Shown piece after piece: positions 17,959 to 27,233 of a DNA stretch of 64,000 bases. Numbering within the stretch: position 1 is the first letter of the stretch; every line of letters begins with the position of its first letter. Both the position numbers and the translations under genes were made by a program. The DNA comes from Diaphorobacter sp. HDW4B (lineage in GTDB: Bacteria > Pseudomonadota > Gammaproteobacteria > Burkholderiales > Burkholderiaceae_C), in contig NZ_CP049905.1 in NCBI RefSeq assembly GCF_011305535.1, forward strand, positions 4,772,001 through 4,836,000, written 5' to 3'. The notes under the pieces were generated by a model that had not been told where the DNA came from, did no database searches, and saw nothing but the letters and a program-made list of their open reading frames with translations.

Positions 17959-20900
17959 ATGTCACGCTTCTTCATTGATCGGCCCATCTTTGCGTGGGTC
18001 ATCGCCATCGTCATCACGCTCGCGGGTCTGCTGTCGATTTCGACGCTGCCCGTGGAGCAGTATCCGAGCATCGCGCCGCCATCGGTGTCGATCCGCGCCA
18101 CCTACACGGGCGCGTCCGCCGAGACCACCGAAAACTCCGTCACGCAGGTGATCGAGCAGAACATGACGGGGCTCGACAACCTGCTGTACATGAGCTCCAG
18201 CAGCACGTCTGCGGGTGCGGCCCAGGTCACGTTGACCTTCGCGTCGGGCACCAACCCCGACATCGCGCAGGTGCAGGTGCAGAACAAGCTGCAGCAGGCG
18301 CAATCCAAGCTGCCTGACACGGTGCAGGCCACCGGGGTGACGGTCACCAAATCGTCGGGCAACATCTTTCTGGTACTGGCCTTCACATCGGAAGACGGCA
18401 GCATGAACGGCACCGACATTGCCGACTACATGTCCTCGTCCGTGAAGGACACGATCAGCCGCGTGAACGGCGTGGGCAATGTGCAGATCATGGGTTCGGA
18501 ATACGCGATGCGCATCTGGCTCGATCCCGAAAGGATGCGCACCTATTCGCTCATGCCATCGGATGTGTCGTCGGCACTGCAGGCGCAGAACGCCGATGTG
18601 TCCTCGGGCTCTCTGGGTGAAGTGCCTGCCGTGCAAGGCCAGTTGCTGAACGCGACGGTGAAGTCGCGCAACCGTCTGCAGACCGTCGATCAGTTCAAAA
18701 GCATCGTGCTCAAGTCCGACAGCCGTGGCGCTGTCGTGCGCCTGTCCGACGTGGCGCGTGTGGAGCTGGGCAGCCAGTCGTATTCGTCCGTCGGCAAGTT
18801 CAACGGCAAGCCCGCTGCGGCATTGGGCATTGAACTCGGTTCAGGCGCGAATGCGATGAGCGTGTCCGACGCGGTCGATGCCAAGATGAAGGAGCTGTCG
18901 CAGTTCTTCCCGAGCGGCCTGACCTACAAGGTCGCGCACAGCACCACGCCGTTCGTGAAGATCTCCATTCAGGAGGTGGTGCATACGCTGTTCGAGGCCA
19001 TCGTGCTGGTGGTCGCGATCATGTATCTGTTTCTGCAGAACTGGCGCGTCACGCTGATTCCGGCGATTGCCGTTCCGGTGGTGCTGATGGGCACGTTCGG
19101 TGTGCTGTCGGTGTTCGGTTATTCGATCAACACGCTGTCGATGTTTGCGATGGTGCTGGCGATTGGCCTGTTGGTGGACGATGCCATCGTGGTGGTGGAA
19201 AACGTCGAGCGCGTGATGAGCGAAGAGGGCTTGTCGCCCTACGAAGCCACGCGCAAATCGATGGGCCAGATCACCGGCGCGCTGGTCGGCATTGCGCTGG
19301 TGCTGACCGCCGTGTTCGTGCCGATGGCCTTCTTTGGCGGATCGACGGGCGCGATCTACCGCCAGTTCTCGGTGACCATCGCGTCGGCCATGCTGCTGTC
19401 GGTGCTGGTGGCGATGACGCTGACCCCGGCGCTGTGCGCCACCATGCTCAAGCCGATCGAGAAGGGCGGCCATGTCACGGCGCGCGGGCCACTGGGTCGA
19501 TTCTTTGCATGGTTCAACGCGCGCTTTGACGACCTGAGCCGTGGTTACGGCGGCGGTGTGAAGCGCCTGACCCGCAACCGCACGATCAGCCTGATCGCGT
19601 TCGCGGCCATCATCGGCGCGATGGCGCTGCTGTTCATGCGCTTGCCCACGTCGTTCTTGCCGGAAGAAGACCAGGGCTCGCTGTTCGTGCAGATCAAGCT
19701 GCCTTCGGGCTCCACGCAGCAGCAGACGCTCAAGGTGATGGACGCCGTCTCGGAATATGTGCGCGAGCAGCCCGAGGTGGAATCGGTGATGGCGGTGGCG
19801 GGCTTCAGCTTCTCCGGCAGCGGCCAAAACGCAGGCATGGGCTTCATTCGCTTGAAGGACTGGAGCCTGCGTCAGGCCAGTGCGACCGACATCGGCCGAC
19901 GCATCACCATGGAGATGATGAAGCGCTACAGCGATGCGCAGATCTTCGCGATGGCCCCATCGGGCATTCCCGGTCTGGGCCAGAGCGCGGGCTTCACGCT
20001 GCAACTGCTGGACCAGAACGGTGCGGGGCACGATGCGCTTGTCGCCGCTCGTCAGCAACTGCTGGCGCTTGCAGCCAAGAGCAGCAAGGTGCAGGCCGTG
20101 CGCTACGGCAGCTTGGAAGATGCGCCCACGTTCAACATCAACGTGGACGACGCCAAGGCCGGTGCGCTCAGCATCACGCAAAGCGACATCAACAACACGC
20201 TGGCGACGGCGCTGGGCAGCACCTATGTGAACGACTTCGTCAACCGTGGCCGCATCAAGAAGGTCTACGTGCAGGGCGATGCGGACTCGCGCATGCTGCC
20301 GGGTGACCTGAGCCGCTGGTCGGTGCGCAACAAGAATGGCGACATGGTGCCGTTCTCGTCGTTCTCCACCACCGAGTGGAGCAATGCGGCGGCGGCGCTC
20401 GCGCGTTTCAACGGAACGGCGTCGATGGAAATCAGCGGGCAGGCCGCGCCGGGCGTGAGCTCGGGTGAGGCGATGATCGAGATGGCAAAGTTGGTCAAGG
20501 AGATCCCGGGCGGCTTTGGCTACGCATGGTCGGGTTTGTCGTTCCAGGAGCAGCAGTCCGGCTCGCAAGCGCCGCTGCTGTACGCGATCTCGCTGCTGTT
20601 CGTGTTCCTGTGTCTGGCCGCGCTGTACGAGAGCTGGTCGATTCCGTTCTCGGTGATGTTGGCCGTGCCGATCGGCATCGTGGGCGCGCTGTTGTTCACC
20701 GCGCTGCGCGGGTTGAACAACGATGTGTACTTTCAGGTCGGACTGCTCGCCACGATTGGCCTGGCGGCGAAGAACGGCATTCTGATCGTCGAGTTCGCCA
20801 AGGAGCTGCAGGAAGACCATGGCATGTCGCTGATCGACGCCACGCTGCATGCGGCCCAGCAACGTCTGCGTCCGATTCTGATGACCTCGTTCGCCTTCAT

Positions 20901-21111
20901 GCTCGGCGTGCTGCCGCTGGTGATCAGCAAGGGCGCGGGCTCGGGCGGCCGCCATTCGCTGGGCACGGGCGTGCTGGGCGGCACCTTGGCATCCACGCTG
21001 CTGGGCATCTTCTTTGTGCCGCTGTTCTATGTGATCGTGCGCAGCCTGTTCAAGGCCAAGCCACGTTCAGCGCAAGCGCAGGTCGAACAGAACCCGGTGG
21101 TGCAGTCATGA
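17959..21111 (+). CDS. RND multidrug efflux pump (AcrB/MexB, HAE1 family)
   Basis: A 1,050-residue proton-driven inner-membrane transporter. It opens with the family hallmark SRFFIDRPIFAWVIAI, contains two periplasmic loop domains and twelve predicted membrane helices, and has the proton-relay Asp pair at residues 407-408 (LLVDDAIVVVENV), the same numbering as AcrB. The C-terminal GLAAKNGILIVEFA motif supplies the TM10 Lys. Length is normal for the family. The start follows AGAAGGAGCCC, and the stop overlaps the outer-membrane channel gene by four bases (ATGA). Substrates are likely drugs, dyes, detergents or aromatic solvents; specificity cannot be predicted. Confidence 0.95.
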   Translation: MSRFFIDRPIFAWVIAIVITLAGLLSISTLPVEQYPSIAPPSVSIRATYTGASAETTENSVTQVIEQNMTGLDNLLYMSSSSTSAGAAQVTLTFASGTNPDIAQVQVQNKLQQAQSKLPDTVQATGVTVTKSSGNIFLVLAFTSEDGSMNGTDIADYMSSSVKDTISRVNGVGNVQIMGSEYAMRIWLDPERMRTYSLMPSDVSSALQAQNADVSSGSLGEVPAVQGQLLNATVKSRNRLQTVDQFKSIVLKSDSRGAVVRLSDVARVELGSQSYSSVGKFNGKPAAALGIELGSGANAMSVSDAVDAKMKELSQFFPSGLTYKVAHSTTPFVKISIQEVVHTLFEAIVLVVAIMYLFLQNWRVTLIPAIAVPVVLMGTFGVLSVFGYSINTLSMFAMVLAIGLLVDDAIVVVENVERVMSEEGLSPYEATRKSMGQITGALVGIALVLTAVFVPMAFFGGSTGAIYRQFSVTIASAMLLSVLVAMTLTPALCATMLKPIEKGGHVTARGPLGRFFAWFNARFDDLSRGYGGGVKRLTRNRTISLIAFAAIIGAMALLFMRLPTSFLPEEDQGSLFVQIKLPSGSTQQQTLKVMDAVSEYVREQPEVESVMAVAGFSFSGSGQNAGMGFIRLKDWSLRQASATDIGRRITMEMMKRYSDAQIFAMAPSGIPGLGQSAGFTLQLLDQNGAGHDALVAARQQLLALAAKSSKVQAVRYGSLEDAPTFNINVDDAKAGALSITQSDINNTLATALGSTYVNDFVNRGRIKKVYVQGDADSRMLPGDLSRWSVRNKNGDMVPFSSFSTTEWSNAAAALARFNGTASMEISGQAAPGVSSGEAMIEMAKLVKEIPGGFGYAWSGLSFQEQQSGSQAPLLYAISLLFVFLCLAALYESWSIPFSVMLAVPIGIVGALLFTALRGLNNDVYFQVGLLATIGLAAKNGILIVEFAKELQEDHGMSLIDATLHAAQQRLRPILMTSFAFMLGVLPLVISKGAGSGGRHSLGTGVLGGTLASTLLGIFFVPLFYVIVRSLFKAKPRSAQAQVEQNPVVQS

Positions 21112-22523
21112 AGAAAGTTGAAATGAAGAATCGAAGCACGCTGCGCGCCGTGGTCTGCGCCGTGGCCGTGATGCTCGCGGGCTGCGCCAGCATGGCCCCG
21201 GACTACGAACAGCCCAAGCTGCCGGTCGCGCAAAGCATGGGGGCGACTGGTGTGGCGGCCGAGGAATTGCCCGCGTTGCAATGGCAAGAAGTCTTTGTCG
21301 ATGCGCGCCTCAAGCAGGTGATCGAAACGGCCATAGCCAACAACCGCGATCTGCGCGTGAGCTTGCTGAATGTGGAAAAGGCGCAGGCCCAGTACCGTAT
21401 CCAGTCGGCCGACCTGTTCCCCCGCATTGCGGCCACGGCCAGCCAGACCACGTCGCGCAATGCGGTGTCCAACGGCAGTGGCGGCGTGCAGGGCCAGATC
21501 AACCGCTCGGCGGGTCTGAGCGTGGGCTTCACAAGCTGGGAGCTGGACCTGTTCGGTCGCGTGCGCAGCCTGAAGAACGAGGCGCTCGAAAACTACCTGT
21601 CGCTCGCCGAAACCGGCCACAGCACGCGCATCAGCCTGATCGCCGAAGTGGCCAGCAGTTGGTTGACCGTGGGTGCGCATCAGCAGCGTCTGGCTTTGGC
21701 GAAGGAAACGTTGGCCAGCCAACGCAAGACGCTGGAGCTCACCCGCAACAAACATGCGTTTGGCGTGGCTTCCGCCGTCGATGTGAGCCAGGTCGAAACC
21801 AGCGTGGAGAGCGCGCGTGTCGATGTGGCGAGCTACACCACGGTGCTGGAGCAGGCGCAGCATGCGCTTGATCTGGTGGTCGGATCGCATGTGTCGAATG
21901 AGCTGCTGCCAGCGGTCGCCAGCGACAACAACACTGGCGTGGCCTTGGCCGCATTGCCGCCATCGCTGTCGTCCACCACCTTGCTCAAACGCCCCGATGT
22001 GCTGGCCGCCGAGCACGCGCTCAAGGCCGCGAATGCCGACATAGGCGCGGCGCGCGCGGCCTTCTTCCCCAAGGTGTCGCTGTCGGTATCGGCAGGTTAT
22101 GGCAGCGATGCGCTGTCCAATCTGTTCGATGCGGGCACGCGCACCTGGTCGTTCCTGCCGAGCATTTCGCTGCCTATCTTCAATGCCGGATCGCTCAAGG
22201 CCTCGCTCGATGTGGCCGAGATCCAGAAGAACATCTACGTCGCTCAGTACGAGAAAAGCATCCAGAGCGCGTTCAGCGAAGTGGCCGATGCGTTGAGCGT
22301 GCGTGCCAACATCGGCGAGCAGCTCAATGCCCAGCGAGCGCTGGTCAAGGCATCGCAGACCAACTACGACCTGTCCGACGCGCGTTATCGCAACGGCGTG
22401 AACAGCTATCTGCAGACGCTCGATGCGCAGCGTTCGCTCTACAGCGCGCGCCAGTCGCTGATCACGCTGCAGTTGAGCGATGCGGTCAGCCGGGTGAATC
22501 TGTACAAGGTGCTGGGCGGCTAG
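21108..22523 (+). CDS. RND outer-membrane channel lipoprotein (OprM/NodT family)
   Basis: A 471-residue outer-membrane factor completing the tripartite pump. It has a lipoprotein signal with lipobox LAGC near residue 26, then two OEP repeat domains of coiled-coil helices and beta-strands (GFTSWELDLFGRVRSLK, and RYRNGVNSYLQTLDAQRSL near the C-terminus). Length agrees with OprM. The ATG at 21108 overlaps the pump stop (ATGA), which decides the start; an internal ATG at 21123 is possible. The longer open frame upstream lies within the pump gene and is ignored. Confidence 0.92.
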   Translation: MKKVEMKNRSTLRAVVCAVAVMLAGCASMAPDYEQPKLPVAQSMGATGVAAEELPALQWQEVFVDARLKQVIETAIANNRDLRVSLLNVEKAQAQYRIQSADLFPRIAATASQTTSRNAVSNGSGGVQGQINRSAGLSVGFTSWELDLFGRVRSLKNEALENYLSLAETGHSTRISLIAEVASSWLTVGAHQQRLALAKETLASQRKTLELTRNKHAFGVASAVDVSQVETSVESARVDVASYTTVLEQAQHALDLVVGSHVSNELLPAVASDNNTGVALAALPPSLSSTTLLKRPDVLAAEHALKAANADIGAARAAFFPKVSLSVSAGYGSDALSNLFDAGTRTWSFLPSISLPIFNAGSLKASLDVAEIQKNIYVAQYEKSIQSAFSEVADALSVRANIGEQLNAQRALVKASQTNYDLSDARYRNGVNSYLQTLDAQRSLYSARQSLITLQLSDAVSRVNLYKVLGG

Positions 22524-23107
22524 TTCCGCAAATTGCCCTGCTCGGCGAGGCGGGCGGGGCACCCAACATGGCGTAGAATCCCGCACGAACATCAGGTGCT
22601 TCAAGGCGCATTCAGCGCAGCGAAGTGAAACGGGAAGCAGGTGAGCGGTCTGTCCAAAGCGATATGACCACCAATCCTGCACTGCACCCGCAACGGTAAT
22701 CAGAGATGTTGGAGCGCACGCCATGCGTCACTCAACGTGACGGCAATGGCGGCCACTGCGAAAGCGGGAAGGCGCGTTCCGACGGCAACTCATCGAGTTG
22801 AGCTCTGTAAGTCCGGAGACCGGCCTGCTGTATTCAAGGCGCAGCGGGAGTGCATGTGACCTGATGGGCGCGCACGTGTGCATGCATGCAAGCAAACGCC
22901 GGTCTTCGCCCCTCATTCCAATTTCTCCCCTGCACATTTTTTCGTTCATGCGGTCACGGGTTGTGGCCGGATCGACTGTGGGTGCTGCATGGTGCGAGAG
23001 TCTCGCAATCGTTGGTTGTCGGCGTGGTTGTCGTCGTGGTTTTTGCATGGAGCATGCGGCCCGGCTGTTGCTTGCCCGCAGGCCGCATCGCTTGGTGGAT
23101 CCATCCC
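22524..23107 (+). promoter_or_regulatory. Leader region of the cobalamin operon
   Basis: A gene-free stretch of 584 bases between the efflux operon and cobG. Its central part is a cobalamin riboswitch (listed separately). The 275 bases after the riboswitch carry no credible gene; open frames there have no domain and no ribosome-binding site. ATGCGGCC (23054-23061) and GGCCGCAT (23081-23088) form an inverted repeat ending 19 bases before the cobG ATG, which might be part of the expression platform. No T-run terminator was found after the aptamer. Confidence 0.6.
22589..22832 (+). promoter_or_regulatory. Cobalamin (AdoCbl) riboswitch
   Basis: The conserved blocks of the B12 aptamer occur in order: AGGTGCTTC near 22595, GAAACGGGAAGCAGGTGAG near 22626-22645, CTGCACCCGCAACGGTAA near 22682-22699, GGCCACTG near 22750, GGGAAGGCGCG near 22766, and the B12 box AAGTCCGGAGACCGGCCTGC near 22809-22828. 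Downstream are eight corrin-ring genes, so the expected effect is repression when adenosylcobalamin is plentiful. Edges are approximate. The aptamer assignment is firm; the switching mechanism (termination or translation) is not evident. Confidence 0.95.
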
Positions 23108-24352
23108 ATGAGCGAACCCTTCATCGTCCAGGGCTGGTGCCCGACCGCATGGCAGCCGATGCAGTCGCAAGACGGCTGGATCGTGCGCGTGCGCCCGCAT
23201 TGCGCGTCCATTCAAGTGGTGCAATGGCGCGTGTTGGCAGAGCTGTCGCTGGCGCATGGCGATGCGCAGATCGAACTGACCCGACTGGGTAATGTGCAAT
23301 TGCGCGGCGTCGCCGAGTCGCAGCTTTTCTCGCTCAGAAGCACATTGATCGCAGCGGGGCTGGTGCCTGCAGATGCCGATGAAGATTTGGCCCCTCCCGT
23401 GCACTGCACGCCGTTCTATCGTCAGGGCGATGCGACGCACGTATTGGCGCAGTCGCTTTCCGCAGCGGTGTGCACGCATTTGCGACCCAGCGCGTTGCAG
23501 CGTCTGGGCCTGGAAGCGCTGCCCAGCAAATTCGGCCTGCTGGTGGACGACACGCAGCAGCGTTTGAAAAACACGCACGCCGATGTTCGCCTGTGGGCCA
23601 CACCCGATGGCCGTTATGCGATGTCGGCAGGTACTGCGTTGACGTGGATTCCGATGGCGCGCATGGAAGATGCGGTGTCCGCTGCCATCGATCTGGCACG
23701 CTGGTTTGCACGTGAGCGCATGGCGCACCAGCCCATGCCGACACGGCTGCAGCGCGTGATCGCCCAATTCCCGCGCGATGCGACAACGCATGGCGCAGCG
23801 GATACGGAAAGCTTGTCGCCAAGCGCCTTGCCGGATGCAGGCCGTTTGATTGGCGTGCCACTTGGCCGCATCGATGCGCAAGCCTTGTTGGATGTGATCG
23901 CGCATATGCCCGATACCGCCGAGCTGCGCGTTACTCCATGGCGTTCCTTGTGGATTGATGGTGATTCAGCGCATTGGGGCAAAGCCTTTCAGGACACCAC
24001 ACATTGGATTACCCAAACGGATGACGCGCGTCTGCGCGTGTCTGCCTGCACAGGGGCTCCGCGCTGCGCGCAAGGGCATATGGCGGCGCAGGCATTGGCG
24101 CTTCACATCGCGCCGCATGTCCCGCAAAACGCTCACGTGCATGTGAGCGGCTGCGCCAAACACTGCGCGCTGTCCGCAGAAGCCACGGCGCTGATCAGCG
24201 CGGTTCGGAACGAAGAGGCCGTGCAACTCGATCTGCGCAAGCCAAAAGACAACGACACGCAAGCCATCCACATCACGCCCGATTCGCTGCAGGCCGCGCC
24301 GCAGCAAATACAGAAACTGATTCATGACCTACACCTACGAAACCAACGGTGA
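23108..24352 (+). CDS. cobG: Precorrin-3B synthase CobG
   Basis: A 414-residue Fe-S monooxygenase that converts precorrin-3A to precorrin-3B with O2, the step that defines the aerobic cobalamin pathway. It shows the duplicated nitrite/sulfite-reductase half-domains (VQLRGVAES-type motif near residue 67) and the 4Fe-4S cysteines in ACTGAPRCAQG near residues 313-320 and SGCAKHC near 347-351. The ATG at 23108 is preferred because homology begins there; the frame is open upstream to 22886 but encodes an unrelated hydrophobic stretch. Its end overlaps cobH by 29 bases. Expression is presumably under the upstream riboswitch. Confidence 0.92.
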   Translation: MSEPFIVQGWCPTAWQPMQSQDGWIVRVRPHCASIQVVQWRVLAELSLAHGDAQIELTRLGNVQLRGVAESQLFSLRSTLIAAGLVPADADEDLAPPVHCTPFYRQGDATHVLAQSLSAAVCTHLRPSALQRLGLEALPSKFGLLVDDTQQRLKNTHADVRLWATPDGRYAMSAGTALTWIPMARMEDAVSAAIDLARWFARERMAHQPMPTRLQRVIAQFPRDATTHGAADTESLSPSALPDAGRLIGVPLGRIDAQALLDVIAHMPDTAELRVTPWRSLWIDGDSAHWGKAFQDTTHWITQTDDARLRVSACTGAPRCAQGHMAAQALALHIAPHVPQNAHVHVSGCAKHCALSAEATALISAVRNEEAVQLDLRKPKDNDTQAIHITPDSLQAAPQQIQKLIHDLHLRNQR

Positions 24353-24953
24353 TGCCATCTACCGGCAATCGTTTTCCATCATCCGCAGCGAGGCCGATCT
24401 CAAGCGCTTTTCGCCGCTGGAGGAACGCGTTGCGTGCCGCATGATCCATGCCGCTGGCATGGTGGAGCTCGCACAGCACATTCACTTTTCCTCCGATTTT
24501 GCAGAGGCGGCTGAAGCGGCCATCCAGCGCGGCGCGCCGATTCTGTGCGATGCGCGCATGGTGAGCGAGGGCATCACGCGCAAGCGCCTGTCGGCGAACA
24601 ATCCGATTGTCTGCACGCTGCAAGACCCGCGCGTGCCAGCCTTGGCAAGCGAGATGGGCAACACACGAAGCGCTGCCGCGCTGGAGCTGTGGCGCGATCA
24701 GCTTGAGGGCGCGGTGGTGGCCATCGGCAATGCGCCGACGGCGCTGTTCCATCTGCTCAACATGCTGCAGGACCCAAGCTGCCCGCGCCCGGCGGCCATC
24801 ATCGGTTGCCCGGTGGGCTTTGTGGGTGCGGCGGAATCCAAGGACGCTCTGCGCGCATGGGGGCAGATTCCGTTCGTGATCGTCGAAGGTCGTCTGGGTG
24901 GCTCGGCCATCACCGTGGCGGCCGTGAATGCGTTGGCCAGCGCGGTGGAATGA
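24324..24953 (+). CDS. cobH: Precorrin-8X methylmutase CobH
   Basis: A 209-residue CobH/CbiC enzyme that moves the methyl group from C-11 to C-12, turning precorrin-8X into hydrogenobyrinic acid. Recognisable family sequence includes AAGMVELAQHIHFS (with the His expected to act in catalysis), GAPILCDARMVSEGI and IGNAPTALFHLL. Normal length. It starts inside the end of cobG (29-base overlap) and ends 10 bases before cobI, so it is part of the same transcript. Confidence 0.94.
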   Translation: MTYTYETNGDAIYRQSFSIIRSEADLKRFSPLEERVACRMIHAAGMVELAQHIHFSSDFAEAAEAAIQRGAPILCDARMVSEGITRKRLSANNPIVCTLQDPRVPALASEMGNTRSAAALELWRDQLEGAVVAIGNAPTALFHLLNMLQDPSCPRPAAIIGCPVGFVGAAESKDALRAWGQIPFVIVEGRLGGSAITVAAVNALASAVE

Positions 24954-24963
24954 GGTGGTTGCG

Positions 24964-25707
24964 ATGAACAACAAAGGACAGATCGTCTGCGTGGGCCTTG
25001 GCCCCGGCGACCCGGAACTCATGAGCGTGAAGGCCGACCGCATGCTGCGCAATGCGCGCCACGTGGCCTTTTTCCGCAAGCGCGGCCATCCCGGAAAGGC
25101 GCGCCAACTGGTCAACGGCATGCTGCATGCGGAGGTCACCGAGTACCCGATGGAGTACCCGTTGACCACGGAAATCCCGCATGACGATCCGCGCTACATC
25201 GCTCAACTGTCGGATTTCTACGCGACCTGGCAAGCCAAGCTGACCGAGTTGGCGCGCGAGCAGGACGTGGTCGTGCTGTGCGAAGGCGACCCGTTTTTCT
25301 ACGGCTCGTTCATGCACCTCTACATCCGTCTGCGACAAGCGGGCGAGGTGCCCGTGAACGTGCTGCCCGGCATTCCCGGCATGGTGGGCTGCTGGCACGC
25401 CACGGGCATTCCCATGACATGGGGCGACGATGTGATGAGTGTGCTGCCCGCCACCTTGCCCGATGCGCAATTGCGCGAACATGTGGCGCGTTCCGATGCG
25501 CTGGTCTTCATGAAGGTAGGCCGCCATCTGGGGCGCATCCGCACGCTGCTGGCAGAGCACGGCAAGCTGGACAACGGCTGGCTGGTGATCAACGGCACGA
25601 TGAGCGATCAGCAGGTCATGCCGCTGCGCGATGCGCCCGAGCGCTGCCCTTACTTCGCCATCGTGATCGTGCACGGTCAGGGTCGGCGTCCCGCCAACGA
25701 CATGTGA
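24964..25707 (+). CDS. cobI: Precorrin-2 C20-methyltransferase CobI
   Basis: A 247-residue S-adenosylmethionine-dependent tetrapyrrole methylase producing precorrin-3A. The N-terminal GLGPGDPELMSVKADRML and the GDPFFYGSFMHL and LPGIPGMVGC motifs are those of the CobI/CbiL branch. The ATG at 24964 follows GAGGTGG; a longer frame from 24928 would overlap cobH. It sits between cobH and cobJ, in the order seen in other aerobic cob operons. Confidence 0.93.
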   Translation: MNNKGQIVCVGLGPGDPELMSVKADRMLRNARHVAFFRKRGHPGKARQLVNGMLHAEVTEYPMEYPLTTEIPHDDPRYIAQLSDFYATWQAKLTELAREQDVVVLCEGDPFFYGSFMHLYIRLRQAGEVPVNVLPGIPGMVGCWHATGIPMTWGDDVMSVLPATLPDAQLREHVARSDALVFMKVGRHLGRIRTLLAEHGKLDNGWLVINGTMSDQQVMPLRDAPERCPYFAIVIVHGQGRRPANDM

Positions 25708-25717
25708 GGCAGACCGC

Positions 25718-26479
25718 ATGAATGCACAACAAGGACGACTCAGCGTGGTGGGCCTCGGCCCCGGCGCGGATGAGCTGGTGACTGATCAGGTGCGAGCCGC
25801 CATCGCTGCGGCGAGCGATGCGTTCGGCTACTTTCCCTATGTCGCGCGACTGAGCGGGCTGGAGCATGTGAAGCTCCACGCCAGCGACAACCGCGAGGAG
25901 CTGGAACGCGCGCGCGAAGCCTTGAACACTGCAGCAGAAGGCCGACAGGTGCTGATGCTGTCGTCCGGCGATCCGGGTGTCTTCGCCATGGCGAGCGCCG
26001 TGTTCGAGATGCTGGACCACGCGCAGCCGCAAGAGCAAGCGCGCTGGGCTGCGGTGGACATCGAAGTGCTGCCCGGTATCACCGCCATGCTGGCCGCATC
26101 CGCACGGTTGGGTGCTCCGTTGGGACATGATTTCTGCACCATCAATCTGTCGGACAACCTCAAACCCGCATTGGTGATCGAGCGCCGCATTCAACTGGCA
26201 GCGCAGGCCGATTTTGCGATGGCGTTCTACAACCCGTGCTCCAAGTCGCGCCCGGAAGGGTTTGAACGTGCGCTGCGCGTGCTGCGCGCGGAGTGCGAGC
26301 CGGATCGTCTGATCTGCTTTGCCCGCAATGTCAGCCGTCCTGACGAGACCTTGCAGGTCCATCGCCTGGCCGATGTGACGGCCGAGATGGCCGACATGCG
26401 CACGCTGGTGATTGTGGGAAACAGTTGCACGCGCCGGGTCGGCAAGCATGTCTACACACCGCGCAGCTATGCCGTGTGA
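25718..26479 (+). CDS. cobJ: Precorrin-3B C17-methyltransferase CobJ
   Basis: A 253-residue tetrapyrrole methylase that catalyses ring contraction with C-17 methylation to give precorrin-4. Family signatures include GLGPGADELVT, FGYFPYVARLSGL, SSGDPGVFAMASAVFE, LPGITAMLAASARLGAPLGHDF and AFYNPCSKSR. The ATG is 10 bases after the cobI stop with TGAGG before it. Downstream, the next gene (cobK) is convergent on minus with only 7 bases between stops. Confidence 0.95.
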   Translation: MNAQQGRLSVVGLGPGADELVTDQVRAAIAAASDAFGYFPYVARLSGLEHVKLHASDNREELERAREALNTAAEGRQVLMLSSGDPGVFAMASAVFEMLDHAQPQEQARWAAVDIEVLPGITAMLAASARLGAPLGHDFCTINLSDNLKPALVIERRIQLAAQADFAMAFYNPCSKSRPEGFERALRVLRAECEPDRLICFARNVSRPDETLQVHRLADVTAEMADMRTLVIVGNSCTRRVGKHVYTPRSYAV

Positions 26480-26486
26480 TGTGCGC

Positions 26487-27233
26487 TCAGCGCGCGTGCG
26501 CAAGCCACTCCATCGTCTGATCGGGCGTTTCGCATTGCGTGCGCGGCGGCAGTTGCGGGCGGTCCACCATGATGACCGGAAGCTGCAACTGGCGTGCGGC
26601 TTCGATCTTGGCGTAGGTGTCCGGTCCACCAGCGTTCTTGCTGACGATGTGCTCGATGCCATGCTCGCGGATCAGAGCTATTTCATCGTCCAGCCGGAAT
26701 GGGCCGCGCGCAATCACCAGTTCGCAATTCGCGGCAGGCAAGGGCAGTGGTTCATCCGCTTGATCGATCACGCGCAGCACAAAGCGATGGTGCGCTGCTT
26801 GGGTTGCAAAGGCGGCCAACTGCTTGCGTCCAATCGCCAGAAACACAGTGCCGCCATCGCAGGGCAGCGCGGCGGCAGCGGCGTTCATGTCGGCCACCTG
26901 CGTCCAGCGATCTCCGCTCTGGGCCTGCCATGCGGGGCGCTCCATCGACAGCAGCGGAATGCCGACCTGCGCGCAGGCCTCGATGGCATGGGCGCTTATC
27001 TGTGCGGCGAAAGGGTGCGTGGCATCCATCACATGGGTGATATGTTGATCGCGCAGATACTGCACCAGCCCGGCCACGCCGCCAAAGCCGCCCACACGTG
27101 TGGGCAGAGCCGGTGTTCGGCGGGTCAGCGTGGCCCCTGCATAGGAATAGACGGCGCTTATCCCGGCCTCGTGCAAACGGGTCGAAAGAACATGGGCATC
27201 GAAAGTGCCCCCTAACAGGAGAACATGGGTCAT
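26487..27233 (-). CDS. cobK: Precorrin-6A reductase CobK
   Basis: A 248-residue NADPH-dependent enzyme reducing precorrin-6A to precorrin-6B. It shows LLLGGTFDAHVLSTRL at the N-terminus, VMDATHPFAAQISAHAIEAC near the middle, and IVSKNAGGPDTYAKIEAARQL near the C-terminus, all typical of CobK/CbiJ. It is the only cob gene on minus. Its ATG (complement of 27231-27233) overlaps the ATG of cobL (27232-27234), so the two are divergent from a shared four-base CATG. Its promoter must lie inside cobL, so it escapes direct riboswitch control unless otherwise linked. A start ten codons earlier (27263) is possible but less like the family. Confidence 0.93.
   Translation of the reverse strand: MTHVLLLGGTFDAHVLSTRLHEAGISAVYSYAGATLTRRTPALPTRVGGFGGVAGLVQYLRDQHITHVMDATHPFAAQISAHAIEACAQVGIPLLSMERPAWQAQSGDRWTQVADMNAAAAALPCDGGTVFLAIGRKQLAAFATQAAHHRFVLRVIDQADEPLPLPAANCELVIARGPFRLDDEIALIREHGIEHIVSKNAGGPDTYAKIEAARQLQLPVIMVDRPQLPPRTQCETPDQTMEWLAHAR

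Noticed and set aside
22886-23107. N-terminal extension of CobG or a small hydrophobic protein before it
   Set aside because: The stretch contains a run of Val residues but no similarity to CobG or to cobalt-transport proteins such as CbtB; the CobG family begins at 23108.
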